Source of the DNA: Bolinopsis microptera
Taxonomy: Eukaryota; Ctenophora; Tentaculata; Lobata; Bolinopsidae
Length of the DNA: 64,000 bases
Assembly (NCBI RefSeq): GCF_026151205.1
Contig: NC_087079.1
Span: forward strand, 3,925,230 to 3,989,229
Reading direction: 5' to 3'
The notes beneath the pieces were generated by a model that was not told the origin of the DNA, did not search any database, and was given only the letters and a program-made list of their open reading frames with translations. Below are positions 10,356 through 24,853 of the stretch, in pieces (the stretch's first letter is position 1; the number at the start of each line of letters is the position of its first letter). A program made the position numbers and the translations under genes.

Positions 10356-11510
10356 GGAAAGATTTCTATGTCAAATCGGGAGACAAGATCACAAACTGTT
10401 AAAGTTGAAGTGAAGACTGAGATTCTGGACCATATTATCAAGAAGGAGATAAAGACTGAGCTACAGGAAGTCACCGGGAAGTCACACGGTTTTATTTGTC
10501 CCACATGTAAAGCTCATTTCCTTTACGATGAGTTCTTTATGGAGCATATTAAAGAACACCACGAGAATATGGCTGCTGAAAAAGTAAATTCTAATCAGCC
10601 AATGAGTTCTTCTGGAATATCAGAAAAAGAGAACAATTCAAAGAATACCACACATGTAAGTGAACCTTTAAAATGTGATGTTTGTTCCTTTTCTTGCTCC
10701 TACGAATCTCATCTTCTGGAACATCAGAGAGTTCATACTAATAAAAATCCATTAAAATGTCAACAGTGCTCATATGCTTGTTCTCATAAACGTGATATAG
10801 TGAAACATCAGCGAATTCACACTGGTGAGAAACCCTACAAGTGTGAACAGTGCTCATATGCTTGTACTCAAAAATGTAATCTAGTGAAACATCAGCGAAT
10901 TCACACAGGAGAGAAACCCTACAAGTGCAAAGATTGCTCATATGCTTGTACTCAAAAAGGTAGGCTAGTTAACCATCAGAGAATTCACACAGGAGAGAAA
11001 CCCTACAAGTGCAAAGATTGCTCATATGCTTGTACTCAAAAATGTAATCTAGTTAACCATCAGAGAATTCACACCGGTGAGAAACCCTACTGTAAGTGCA
11101 AGGAATGCTCATATGCTTGTTATCTAAAAAGTAGTCTAGTGAAACATCAGAGAGTACACACTAATGAAAAACCATTTAAGTGTGAACAGTGCTCATATGC
11201 TTCTTCTCGGAAAGACACTCTAGACTTACATCAGCGTACTCACACGGGTGAGAAATCCTACAAGTGTGAACAGTGCTCATTTGCTTTCACTCAAAAAGGT
11301 AATCTAGTCAGACACCAGCGAATTCACACTGGTGAGAAACCCTACAAGTGTAAACATTTCTCATATGCATGTTCTCAAAAACATCCTCTAGTCAGACATC
11401 AGCGTGCTCACACGGGTGTTCATACTCCTATAATTACAAGCAGTGCTCCCATCATACTTGAGCCGACTCAAACCAGAAAGAAAAAAAAGTCAAAAGGTAG
11501 AGGAAAGTAG
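10356..11510 (+). CDS. Companion 1: C2H2 zinc-finger protein with SUMO-motif N-terminus
   Basis: The exon begins after CAG at 10,355; the first ATG is 10,368, giving 380 residues. Residues 10-35 hold four consecutive Psi-K-x-E motifs (VKVE, VKTE, IKKE, IKTE), the established SUMO acceptor consensus. A divergent finger (C-P-T-C ... H-x4-H) follows, then nine TGEKPY-linked fingers. The seventh starts Y-C-K-C-K-E-C with an extra residue; the last has Phe in place of its second Cys (C-K-H-F). The tail is basic (RKKKKSKGRGK). It probably encodes a nuclear DNA-binding protein, but targets are unknown. It lies directly after gene B and the TIR element, as companion 2 does after gene D. Confidence 0.88.
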   Translation, partial: GKISMSNRETRSQTVKVEVKTEILDHIIKKEIKTELQEVTGKSHGFICPTCKAHFLYDEFFMEHIKEHHENMAAEKVNSNQPMSSSGISEKENNSKNTTHVSEPLKCDVCSFSCSYESHLLEHQRVHTNKNPLKCQQCSYACSHKRDIVKHQRIHTGEKPYKCEQCSYACTQKCNLVKHQRIHTGEKPYKCKDCSYACTQKGRLVNHQRIHTGEKPYKCKDCSYACTQKCNLVNHQRIHTGEKPYCKCKECSYACYLKSSLVKHQRVHTNEKPFKCEQCSYASSRKDTLDLHQRTHTGEKSYKCEQCSFAFTQKGNLVRHQRIHTGEKPYKCKHFSYACSQKHPLVRHQRAHTGVHTPIITSSAPIILEPTQTRKKKKSKGRGK

Positions 11511-12269
11511 CCCAACTACCGAATCTCACATAGCATTAATTGTTAATTGCCTCTCAATGCTGATGGTTGTTAATGTTAATTTTATGAAAATTATTTTTGA
11601 TTTACTGAACAGTCTGTGTCCTTTATTCTGTTAAATTATAAAATACTAAAGTTCATATAAATCTAACACGTTATAACGCATTGAAATTTCTTCCTTAAAT
11701 CATGAGATTGTATGGAGCTTTTACAACACGATAGTTCTTATGTGACCAACCAAACATTCGGAATGTTTTTTTTTTGTTCTGGTACGGTATTCTATTTGTG
11801 ACTTCAGTTTTCTTTTGTAATGATTTTGTAATGACTTTGCAATCGACTGAATGACCTGAATTGAAGTATGCGGTATTTTTAAAGATTTAAATTCGAATAT
11901 TTTAATAGGTGCAACCCCCGCCCCATCCCCCCCCCCCCCCCCCCACCCAGTGCCAGCGTTTATAATATAAATTATACTATGCCCCACCACACAATGTATT
12001 TAACTATTGGAATGTATTTCAATATTCATTAAGTCGCTGTTTGAGTGAAATTGATTTCATTGATTTGCTGACAAATATTTCTGTATTTAAAGGAAGATGT
12101 TCCATGTTGTCGCTGACACTCATGTTTTTAGTATCATGGTTGAACTAATTATTTTCCTTTTTTAAAGACTTGAGTTTAACGTATTAACGTATTAACTCAA
12201 AATTCAATTATAAATAAGCTTTGGATTATTCAACAGTGATATAAAATATATTAAATACTCTCTCCTAGG
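11511..12269. other. Intergenic spacer
   Basis: It is AT-rich with a C-tract at about 11,929-11,944. A CTCTCCTAG just before the HPS1 start could be the acceptor of a 5' UTR intron. Nothing else was seen. Confidence 0.4.
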
Positions 12270-14164
12270 ATGAGATGTCTCTGTGCGATAGACAGCATTG
12301 GCAACGACGTCATCTTCCTCAACTGTGACAGTGAATTCAACACCTACCTCCAAAAAGAAGCAGTGAAACTTTTTGGTGATGACTATGTCGCAGCGGACAC
12401 AACCACACCTGATATAAACGTAGCAACAATCTTCTTCCTCCCCTTCACCACCATCCAGAACAAACAACACCAGCAGAACAACCCACTCAACTCTGTTCTC
12501 TGTCAGGATGGTTTAAAAGTGGCTCTCCACCGCTTTGACAATATTGATGTGGTGGCTGTAGACAGCGATTCGAGTAGCAAGAACGCTTGTTTGTCACAGT
12601 GCGTGGTTTTTGAGAAGTTGGCAAAGCTACATTTGGGACCGGCTACTCTGTATTTGAAACCCAGTGATCTGGCATTGCGGAGGCAGCTGTGGACTAAGAT
12701 ATCTGATTATCTTGATTATTGGAACGATGTGTGTGGTTTGTCTGAAAAATACCTCTGTAGTGATGATGAATATTTTAGTATGACGTGTGAAGAAAATTTC
12801 AAGCAACACTTCCTATTCCAAGCAGTTGAAGAGCTGCATATTAACACAGAACTGAAACGCCAAGCAACTGAACTGGTAACAGAAGCTCTGCAATCAGCCC
12901 AGAAGATAGACAGAGCTTACTGTGAGGCTATCCTTGTAGTAAACGGTAAAGTTTTAGTCTCTCACTCATACAGACAAGCTCAGCGACTGGACCCCTCAGA
13001 TTTACTCTTTATACTGTTTATAGCTCACTGCTCTCTACCCAAGTCTCCTGTAGAAATAGATTACGGTGATAACCTGTCCGAATCAGAGGAGATGAAACAT
13101 CACCAACAAAACATCTTTATCAGAAAAGTAGATCAGACTGACAATTACCTGCCCTGTACTCTAACTGCGGTTTGTATTCGCGCTGGTATTGTGCTGATCC
13201 TCCTAGCAGAAACTAAGACTGCCATCGCGCCAAACATTTGCCGTGCCATTCAGTCGCTCTCTCAGTTGTACAGCAAAATAGATGAGATTGCTACAGAAGC
13301 TGAGAGAGGCCAGCATAACGCGCAGATTAATACCAAGACTCTGCCAACTAATTTTCTCAAAGTGAAAGGTGTGGTTGATTTTTATTTTGCGCGCATGGAG
13401 AAGGACATGGAAAACATCAGTACTCGTCTTAGCCACCAGTGGAATAAAGTACGTGACCACTGGTATGCGGTTTCCACTAGCGCGGGGCACTTGGGTGAGG
13501 AAAACCGGTATTTTCACGAGTTTGAGAGGAAAACGTTCAGTTTAATCACCGATTTAAGGAAACTTTTTTACAGTATCTACTGCACTGACGAGGACTCGGA
13601 GATCCACAAAGATATCAATGATATCTACAAGAAAGTGTCTCTCGGTCTCCGGGACTCCTCCTCATTTCTCCTGGTGAAAGCTCAGAGAAACTTCACACTC
13701 GGCAACTACCTGTCCGACTTCCAGGGATAGTCCACTTCCTTGTGATTGATAGGACTAAGAACAAGATAATAGTCCCCTCACTTGGCGCTCAAGGGCAGAG
13801 TGCCCGCTTCTGTCACAAGATCATACAAACACTTGCCAGGTTCCATCGCAACATGGTTCACAGCGGCTACCTGGGTGGTTTCATGAAGAAAAAAGACATG
13901 TTGTTCACATATAAACTGTGGTTTCAGAACCAAGGGAAGGTGGTCTCACCGGAGACAACAGTTCAGTATGTACCTACTCAGCCCCGGTCACAACTACTCT
14001 GCATGTTGTATCATAACATGGTTCAGCATTACTTTGGTGCACGTGCCCCGCTTGTGGAATGTTTTGAGCTACTGACTATACATATTGGAGAGGTTCCCTT
14101 GGAGTATGTTAATGATTCTGCTACTCGTCTTATGCAGGTTGTGGTGTCTGATTTCGCTTCGTAG
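12270..14164 (+). CDS. HPS1: HPS1, BLOC-3 subunit, single exon with one frameshift
   Basis: Known: HPS1 pairs with HPS4 in BLOC-3, the exchange factor for Rab32/38 in lysosome-related organelle formation. Seen: residues 1-486 are open to 13,730; the protein then continues in the next frame to 14,164 (about 630 residues joined, vertebrate HPS1 about 700). The signature F-L-L-V-K-x-x-R-N-x-T ... Y-L-x-D-F-x-G-x-V-H-F-x-x-x-D-R-T crosses the break. The break lies at CAGGGATAG (13,722-13,730); one extra G in the G run would restore the frame. It may be a sequencing slip or a real lesion. Codon use and similarity are good on both sides. No introns are seen, unlike vertebrate HPS1. Confidence 0.9.
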
Positions 14165-16499
14165 ATTATAATACCTCATCTAGATCATACTCCTACTCCA
14201 CCAAATACGAATACAATCAAATATTCTACGATTGAAGATTAAAGCGAAGTTGTAAGTTGTTTGAGTGTTCCACAGGAGGAATTAGTTACTTAAAAAGCAT
14301 GTTCTTGTTAGAACCGCTAATTTTCTCTATCCAGAAATAGTTTGTTAATAACCCGCTGACAGGACCTGGAACACTGTGAGCACTTTAACATATGACGTCA
14401 TCCAACTATCATTACTTGCTTCTCACAGAAACAATCATAGTACATACAATTACATGTTACATTTTGTCATGATGGTATAAATCACACTTACCATTGGTAA
14501 GTGTGCTTTTTGGCTTGATTTTTTGCTGTGAGCTTGGCCCGAGGCAACATTTTATGTATGTAATAAAAACTGTCGTGTTTTAAACTATGAGGAAGAGTGC
14601 AAGTACTGCTACACCAGTTATTTGACACAAACGTGTGCCAAATTTGCTATAAATAACGTGATGATGTATAGATTAGCTTTAAATGGGGTGTAATTGTGCA
14701 CACATACACACATACACACATACACACATACACACATACACACATACACACATACACACATACACACATACACACATACACACACACATTTACACCTACT
14801 CTACTCGTATACTACAGTCCTATCCTCGAAGTGACATGTAATTCAACACTTTATATATTTTGCCGCTGTATGTACCCTGTGATCTAACGTTATCTTGCTG
14901 GAATGTTGCCAGCTCTCAACTCCCCAACATGATCTAAACCTGGTCCAGTTTTGGGGTTACTTCCTGATATCTACCCCGTGTGATAAAATATATAAAGTAT
15001 CTTCTCGTGTGCTGCGAGACCTGCTGTGTTTTTAATGAGTGCCGTTCGGGAGAAAACCTCGTGATATTTGAATCTGTTGTGTGTGGAGGAGCTTGTGGCG
15101 GGTATGAGGTGATTTGGATTATTTTTCGACAGTTCCATTTTATTGCAATGTGCATTTATAAATATAGTGCTTTTATGAGTGCTGTGTATTTATAAATGTA
15201 GTGCTTTCATGTGCGGTGCATTTATTACAATGTAGTGCGTTTATACGTCATGTAGTAGTAGTGTGCGTTGTTTTGTGTGATGTTGGTTATTAATACATCA
15301 CCAGCCTTATTAAGGTTTCAGAGTTTAGTTCAAAGCTTTTTACTCAGAGAAACGGGGGAGTGTGCTCTCCTCGTATTTATTATATAATTGCATAATATAT
15401 CGACACATGACAGTGATTCTGGGGTTTGATTGGTTAAAAGTCGAAGCTGATTTGTTAATTTCTGTCACGTGTCTAAAAAACATCATCTCCCCACATCTCT
15501 ATTATATATTACATAATATACCGATTTGGTTTTAATCCCCAAATATGGTTTCTAGCACATGTGTTATTTTTCAGATTTATTGTGTGCGTTACGTTTGAAG
15601 ATTTACGTTTCGACCTTAACTTGTTAACATATTTATGTTAACATATTTATTGTGATTGTTGTGATTTAATAAAGCAATGAGCTGGTCTCGTTATAAACAT
15701 TTTATTATAGAGTTTATTTTTTACTTTTTGTGTTCTAATTTTCTATTTCAGTTTACCTGTGTTTTAAAGCATATTATACATGATAATGTTCTACAGTTTA
15801 TCCCTTGTTTTGAACTCTCAAAATAACTGATTAACACGATTTAAATTAAAGTTGACAGAATTATTACTACACCAAACATACAGGCTTCCCTCTTTGGCAA
15901 AAGGGAAATCCTTCAAAATGTTGGAGTGATAATTCGGCCGGGGTATTACATATTATTCGTATAATATATATACACATTACCGGTACCTGGTGTAGCGTAG
16001 TTAGCCGATATATCGGTAGTACACACGCACACTCTCGTTACTACACTACTATTATACCTAACGCATAATGCTACAGTAACATTGCATAATATTACTATTC
16101 TATAGTACTTTCCTGGTCGATATATCCCCATAATTTAAAAATAAGTTGTCCTGTATTCTATTGCCATGCTGTGTATTTACTGTTAAATTGATGACACCCC
16201 CTTGCAACCTTAGTTCGTGCTATTGTCCACGGATTTGATTGTTGTAAAAGTGTAGAACTAAGGTTGTTGTTGCGTGGATTACCTTGTGTGGTTCTTGTTG
16301 ATCGTTTGTTATTATTATATGTAAGGAACACGATTGTAATATATTATATAGCGTGATATTTATGTTTATTTCGGTGCGTTACATCAATCTTTATAATGTT
16401 AGGTGATGACGAACCAATAGAGCTACTGTGAACGATATATTTCATATATTCGCGAGAACCACGCTGCTCCTTCTTCGTAATCTGTGACACAGTTAAAGA
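14165..16499. other. HPS1-Ras intergenic region
   Basis: A candidate polyadenylation signal AATAAA lies near 14,562 and a single TGACGTCA at about 14,393. No gene was recognised; ORFs here are short and unlike proteins. Confidence 0.4.
14698..14790. repeat. Hexanucleotide microsatellite (ACACAT)n
   Basis: About 14 near-perfect ACACAT units followed by an AC run. Confidence 0.95.
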
Positions 16500-19801
<3,302 letters not shown>

Positions 19802-21538
19802 ACTCGAACTATTCATCATCATCACGGACTCTCCGATATCAGTTCACCGTCCAGTAAATTGTGTCATGCTACTTTTCGTTATAATCGATCCAGTGAGGGA
19901 GCTGTGATAACCAGGGTATCATGATTATTCATTAACTTGGTTGATTTTTTTCAACGATTACTCTTGATTACATTTTTGTGTCGATATATTGTTAGCTTGG
20001 ATGGAAATGGAGGTGTTGAACTATTAATAGATCCTTTTGTAGCGTGATTGATCACTTGATTAGCGTTATTGATATGAATGAATACAGTTGACCTGATATA
20101 TATTACAACGCTTGTAATACATAATAGTACACATTTTTTTGCCCCCAATGCCGTAATTTGCCGAAGTATATTATTAAGAAGTAGTGCCTGTATAAGGAAG
20201 TAGAATTAAATCTCAGGTTTTTGGGAATCAATAATTCTTGATTTTTTGTCACATTTTGTCGGAAAGGAAATACATAGTTTAAAATTTTTGATATTTTCTT
20301 ATGGTTTTATATTCTTATACGGAGGTTGTTTGGTTGCCGTGGCCCGCTATTTTGAAGACACGGTAACTTTTTAATAGATCAAATGGCACTTTATTTTCTT
20401 TTACTTGTAGTTCCCCGTTTTAAAGCTGATCAACATCTTCACGTGATATGTTATTACTAATTAGACAACTAATTAGATTGGGACTGATAGTTTTACATTT
20501 GATTCACATTCATTTAATCACCATCTCTGTAGACATATTTAGAATATTTTGAGATCTTACGTGGGATAACTGTCTGGAATGTTGATATTTTATCATTTTA
20601 ATTAAGGATGATATAGCGCCTATGAGATTATTTGCTGCGCTTAATAATGATAATACAATATTTCATGATTTAAAACGCGGAGATTAGACCTAGTGCAGAT
20701 TATAGAAACTAGAGTTACTAGAACCAGCATGTGCGTCAGGGTTTTTCGGTTTGCAAGATTTCTATTTTCTTGAGGAACGTTGTTCGTGGTATAATATTGG
20801 GCCTCAGTCATGGTTATGATTAAATTAAAATATTGAGTTGATTTATTGTTAGTGATATTAGCAAGCATTTTATTGGTTGGATTTCGAAATAAGCATAAAG
20901 AGAACTAACATGGGATTGTTTTGTATATAAAATTTTCCTGACACAAGCACCGTCTTTTGTGTGACAAATTATGCGTATTTATGCGAATATTTGCCCCATT
21001 TAGAGCATTAAAAGGGTTCAATGACGAGCGCACCTTCTTTACATGGAAAACCTTAAAATTCACCCCTAACTATTCTCCAAAAACATGACCCTAGTATTCC
21101 TCAGAAATACGTACAACTGTACGTATTTCTGGGGGCATTCCAAAACATTACGTCAACTGTAAGCTACTGGTAGCTTACAGTTGACGTAATGTTTGGGAAT
21201 GCCCCCACAGACATAACATCATATGTTTGTCATTGCTGACCTCATTTCTGTTTAAAAGAATGTACAGTTTTTCGTCAACCAATATCATACAAATACACAG
21301 CAATGGTACAATTCAAAACATAACCTCATAAATTCATTCCTATGGTAAAATACTTGCAAGATCTAATAAAGCTCCAGGAAATACTTCCCTTCGCTGCAAA
21401 TATATCAGCAAAATATTCATAAACATAACGTATTAAAAAGTTCAGTATATCTGCGGTTAAGGAAGCTTTTTACAAGGTGAAAAGCTGAAAGACCTGCCAT
21501 AAACGGAGGTCGTTAAAAACAATAAATCTATTTTAAAT
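19802..21538. other. Ras-MANF intergenic region
   Basis: AT-rich convergent spacer between the 3' ends of Ras (+) and MANF (-). Apart from the hairpin pair at 21.1 kb, nothing was recognised. Confidence 0.4.
21102..21206. repeat. Two adjacent long hairpins
   Basis: Hairpin 1 (21102-21131) is a 13-bp stem around AACT. Hairpin 2 (21131-21206) is a 36-bp stem with one mismatch and a CTGG loop, with GGGGGCATTCC at its foot. It looks like a tiny foldback element; a hairpin RNA is possible but unsupported. Confidence 0.85.
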
Positions 21539-24183
21539 CTAAAGTTCGCTTCGACCCTGGGAAGCGGCGATGGCCTCTACTTTCTTGACATATTCGCTTT
21601 TCTCGGTGCAACCCTTGCAATTTTGACCATGTTGTTCCAGAATCTTCTTCAGATCTTTAACTTTCAGTTTCTTGATGTTAACAGTCTTCAGGTCAATCTG
21701 CTTCTCTGAAATAGCCAAAAATTAGAACGTTGATCTAGGAAAGCGGTAACTGAGATTTGAGCCCGAAAAGTGAAAGGGGCTTTAAAAGAATTTGGATATT
21801 TCGCCTATTCCATGAAATTTCCAGTGTAATAATGACTATTATAGGGCTAATATAGCAGCAAGTTGCGGCGGAAATAAAGTGGGCATAAAGAACGACCAGG
21901 GATGTATGTGTTTCACACTCGGGCTTCGTTGATAACAGCAGTCAGCGACGGCTTTTGTTTCTGCTTTAGAGGCTGATAAGCTGTAACACTAACCAGTCAT
22001 CTTATAACCCTGACTAGTGGTCACATGGGCCTTAATATTGCTGTTTGGGTCAAACCCGCTGTCGGCACGCCATCTCAAAATATTGTCGCCTGCCAAACCA
22101 AAACCTGGTTTTTCTGGCTCATCATCAACTGTGATGAATTATTGGTAGAAATTCGCTAGTCCGAGAAATGTGAAGAAGTAACTGTTGCTAACATTAGACC
22201 AATGTTAACAATGGTTTACATTCTGGTTACAATTAAAGCGGACCCGCAGTATAAGCGGAGGATATGGTCCTGAAATTAGGCTCATGTATTATGTAGGAAT
22301 GATCCCTTACTGTCACCAACATCTAAATGAACATTCTTATTTATACTCTTAGCTACAGGTTGCTTACACTTACAGTTATCTTAATTGTAGAGCTTTGCAA
22401 CGAGACAATCAAGGGCAATCTACTTCATCGAATAGCTAGAGTACACGCTAATCTTCGAATAGATGGGGATCTGTAGCGCGCAAGAGCCGCGCAATAACAC
22501 TGGGACAAGGCGTACTTTTCATGGTGCCAGAGAAACAATTCGGCTAGTATTTACAGCTATTCGCACGTATGTGATCCATTATGCAATGTGTTACGTACGA
22601 AAGTGCCCCGAAATCAGTTTTAGCGGGCCTGTTGACAAATGTGCTAAAAATATGTACGACATGCATTTCTGCATTTCACGAGCAGATTATGCTGGGCCTT
22701 CCTTGGTACACCAACATCTCTAATCTTCTCACCAAATATAACTTCCCCCACTCATCCTCTTCAAAATCCAAGCTCTCTACCCAAATCAGTCACAACATGA
22801 GGGAAGAATTTGTGGATACCTGGAAATCTGCCAAGGCATCCTCACCTAAATTAGAATTCTACAATCAAATTAAACATGATTTTGAACCAGAAACATACTT
22901 AGGAGTGGTTAAGATCCCCGATGCTCGGAAAAGCTTAACAAGGTTTCGTATTAGCTGCCACAATCTTTACATTGAGAGGGGCCGTTACGAAACCCCCCTA
23001 GTACCAAGAGAACATCGATGGTGCACTTTTTGCTTTCTCAGCAAGGGGCTTAAGCCTATTGAGGACGAAATTCATGTTCTAACTGACTGTTTACTCTACT
23101 CCTCAGTTAGAGAAAAATTTAACTTCCATCCCAAAAATATTACTGACCTAGCCGGTTTGCTATCCGATAAAACACTAGACCCTACAAAATTTACTGCCAC
23201 AGCAAGAGCAATCCATTCAATTCTCTCTGTGAACGAACATTTTACAGCCTACTATAAGAGCCCAGATTTCCACTCAAATACTGGCCAATGCATAATGCTA
23301 TAGGACCTCAAAAATAGTATTATAAAACATTTCTATTTTATCCCTACACATTTGTAAATAACTAGAATTGTGTAACCTTAAATTATTTCAGAATTATAAC
23401 TATTGTGAATTCAATAAAATAATTATCACTTTTGTATCCTTGTATCCTTGTATCCTTGTATCCTTGCATTATCCGCACCATTGCACTCACCGTATTTAAG
23501 ATCACAAATTGAAGCATCCTTCTTGTGCAGCTCTCCGCAAATCTTCTCCACAGGCTTATGGAATGACATAGGTTTAGTGACCATCTGTGTCATACCAGTT
23601 GCTGAAGTTTCAGTTGCTCCAATGTACCAGCACTGCGGATTGAGGAAAGTTTATAATTTATCACGTAGTTAGTACGTGGTAGATATTTTCAGCTACCAGT
23701 CTTCTTTTTGGGAAGGAAAATGTTTTGCCCTCCCTTTTAAGAAACGCCCATAATTTTGTAAAAATTGGCGGGTAAATAACGTGTTAGCCAAAAAACAGAG
23801 GGTTTTATGAAAATAATGTAAACAATGTACGTTGGTATACGGTTACACAGCTGCTCATGGTACATATTTCATGAACACTGACAAGATGAGCAATTTTATT
23901 CTAACAATCCTCTTCCCTCCGTCAGTATGCTAAAATAATACCTAGCACAATACAAATTACTTAATTTAAGTATGATGATTAACTAATCATTGAAGCTGCC
24001 AGATTGTACAAATTGTCTCAAAAAAAACATCAAATAATAAATTTCTTACGAATCTCTCATCTTTAGGCTGTGTAGTTTTGCATTCTTTCCTCAAAACTGT
24101 GTCTATCTTGGTGTGATCACTCTGTATGGAATTATCTAGACCGTCGAGAGTAGCTCTGAACTTTGTAAGGAATGTGATACACA
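21539..24183 (-). CDS. MANF: MANF/CDNF-family ER neurotrophic factor (5' exon not found)
   Basis: Exons on the minus strand: 24183-24050, 23632-23491 and 21705-21539, with phases that join. Seen: the saposin-like half with V-C-I-x-F-L, C-W-Y-I-G-A-T and K-P-V-E-K-I-C; then the SAP-like half with K-Q-I-D-L-K-T-V ... L-K-K-I-L and the C-K-G-C motif. The C-terminus is RSEL, a KDEL-type ER retention signal common in invertebrate MANF. Known: ER-stress-induced, BiP-interacting, cytoprotective factor. The first exon with signal peptide must end in a G and lie upstream (24.2-24.85 kb or beyond); I could not identify it. A LINE fragment sits antisense in the last intron. Confidence 0.95.
22560..23466 (+). 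mobile_element. 5'-truncated non-LTR retrotransposon (LINE) 3' fragment in MANF intron
   Basis: The frame ending at 23,303 encodes the C-terminal tail of a LINE ORF2: R-F-R-I-S-C-H-N ... G-R-Y ... R-x-C-T-F-C ... [10 protein letters not shown], a Cys/His motif usual after the RT domain. A short 3' UTR follows, ending in about four TTGTATCC repeats (23,432-23,466), typical of a LINE 3' tail. Orientation is antisense to MANF. The 5' limit is uncertain. The element ends about 25 bp from the MANF donor site. Confidence 0.75.
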
Positions 24184-24853
24184 CTGAAACGAGGATGTGA
24201 TTAGTCACTAATAGGTTAATTCCAAGTTACTAATTAACAAATGAGTTGGTTCATTAGGTACTAATATAGTAACCAAAGTTACATTTTTTAATAAGATCAC
24301 CATCATATTTGCCCGTGCACCACAAATATATTGTATAATACTAGGTATGGTACAATGTACAATGTACCATACCCTGTATTGTAAATTCTATCTGATAACT
24401 GAACCTGGACAACGGAGACTTTTTGGGGAGAAACTTAAGGAAATCATTTTGGGAAGACTGCAATAAAACCACTGTGTGTATCTTTGAATGGCAATAAAAT
24501 AATAGTGTAAAATTGTAAATAACAAAACCAATAAATATCTTTAAAACGTAAATATGGACTGATGAAGCGGGGAGCCTACTTTTGAAAATATAATTAGCCA
24601 TAACAACAAAATGAACATTTAACATTTAGCAAAATAAATAGGATTTCCTGAACCATGGCCTCTTTTTGACAAAAACACAATTTCCCCTGTCTAAACGTAG
24701 AAAACAAGAACAGCTATTATTATTTATTTGGAAACCAGCCCACTAAATAACTGAAACATCTAAAGCATCGTAAAAATCAATTAATTATCCAATTAATCAA
24801 ATAGCTATTTAATTAGTAAATTAATCGGTTCACTAAAGAATTATGTCATTTAA

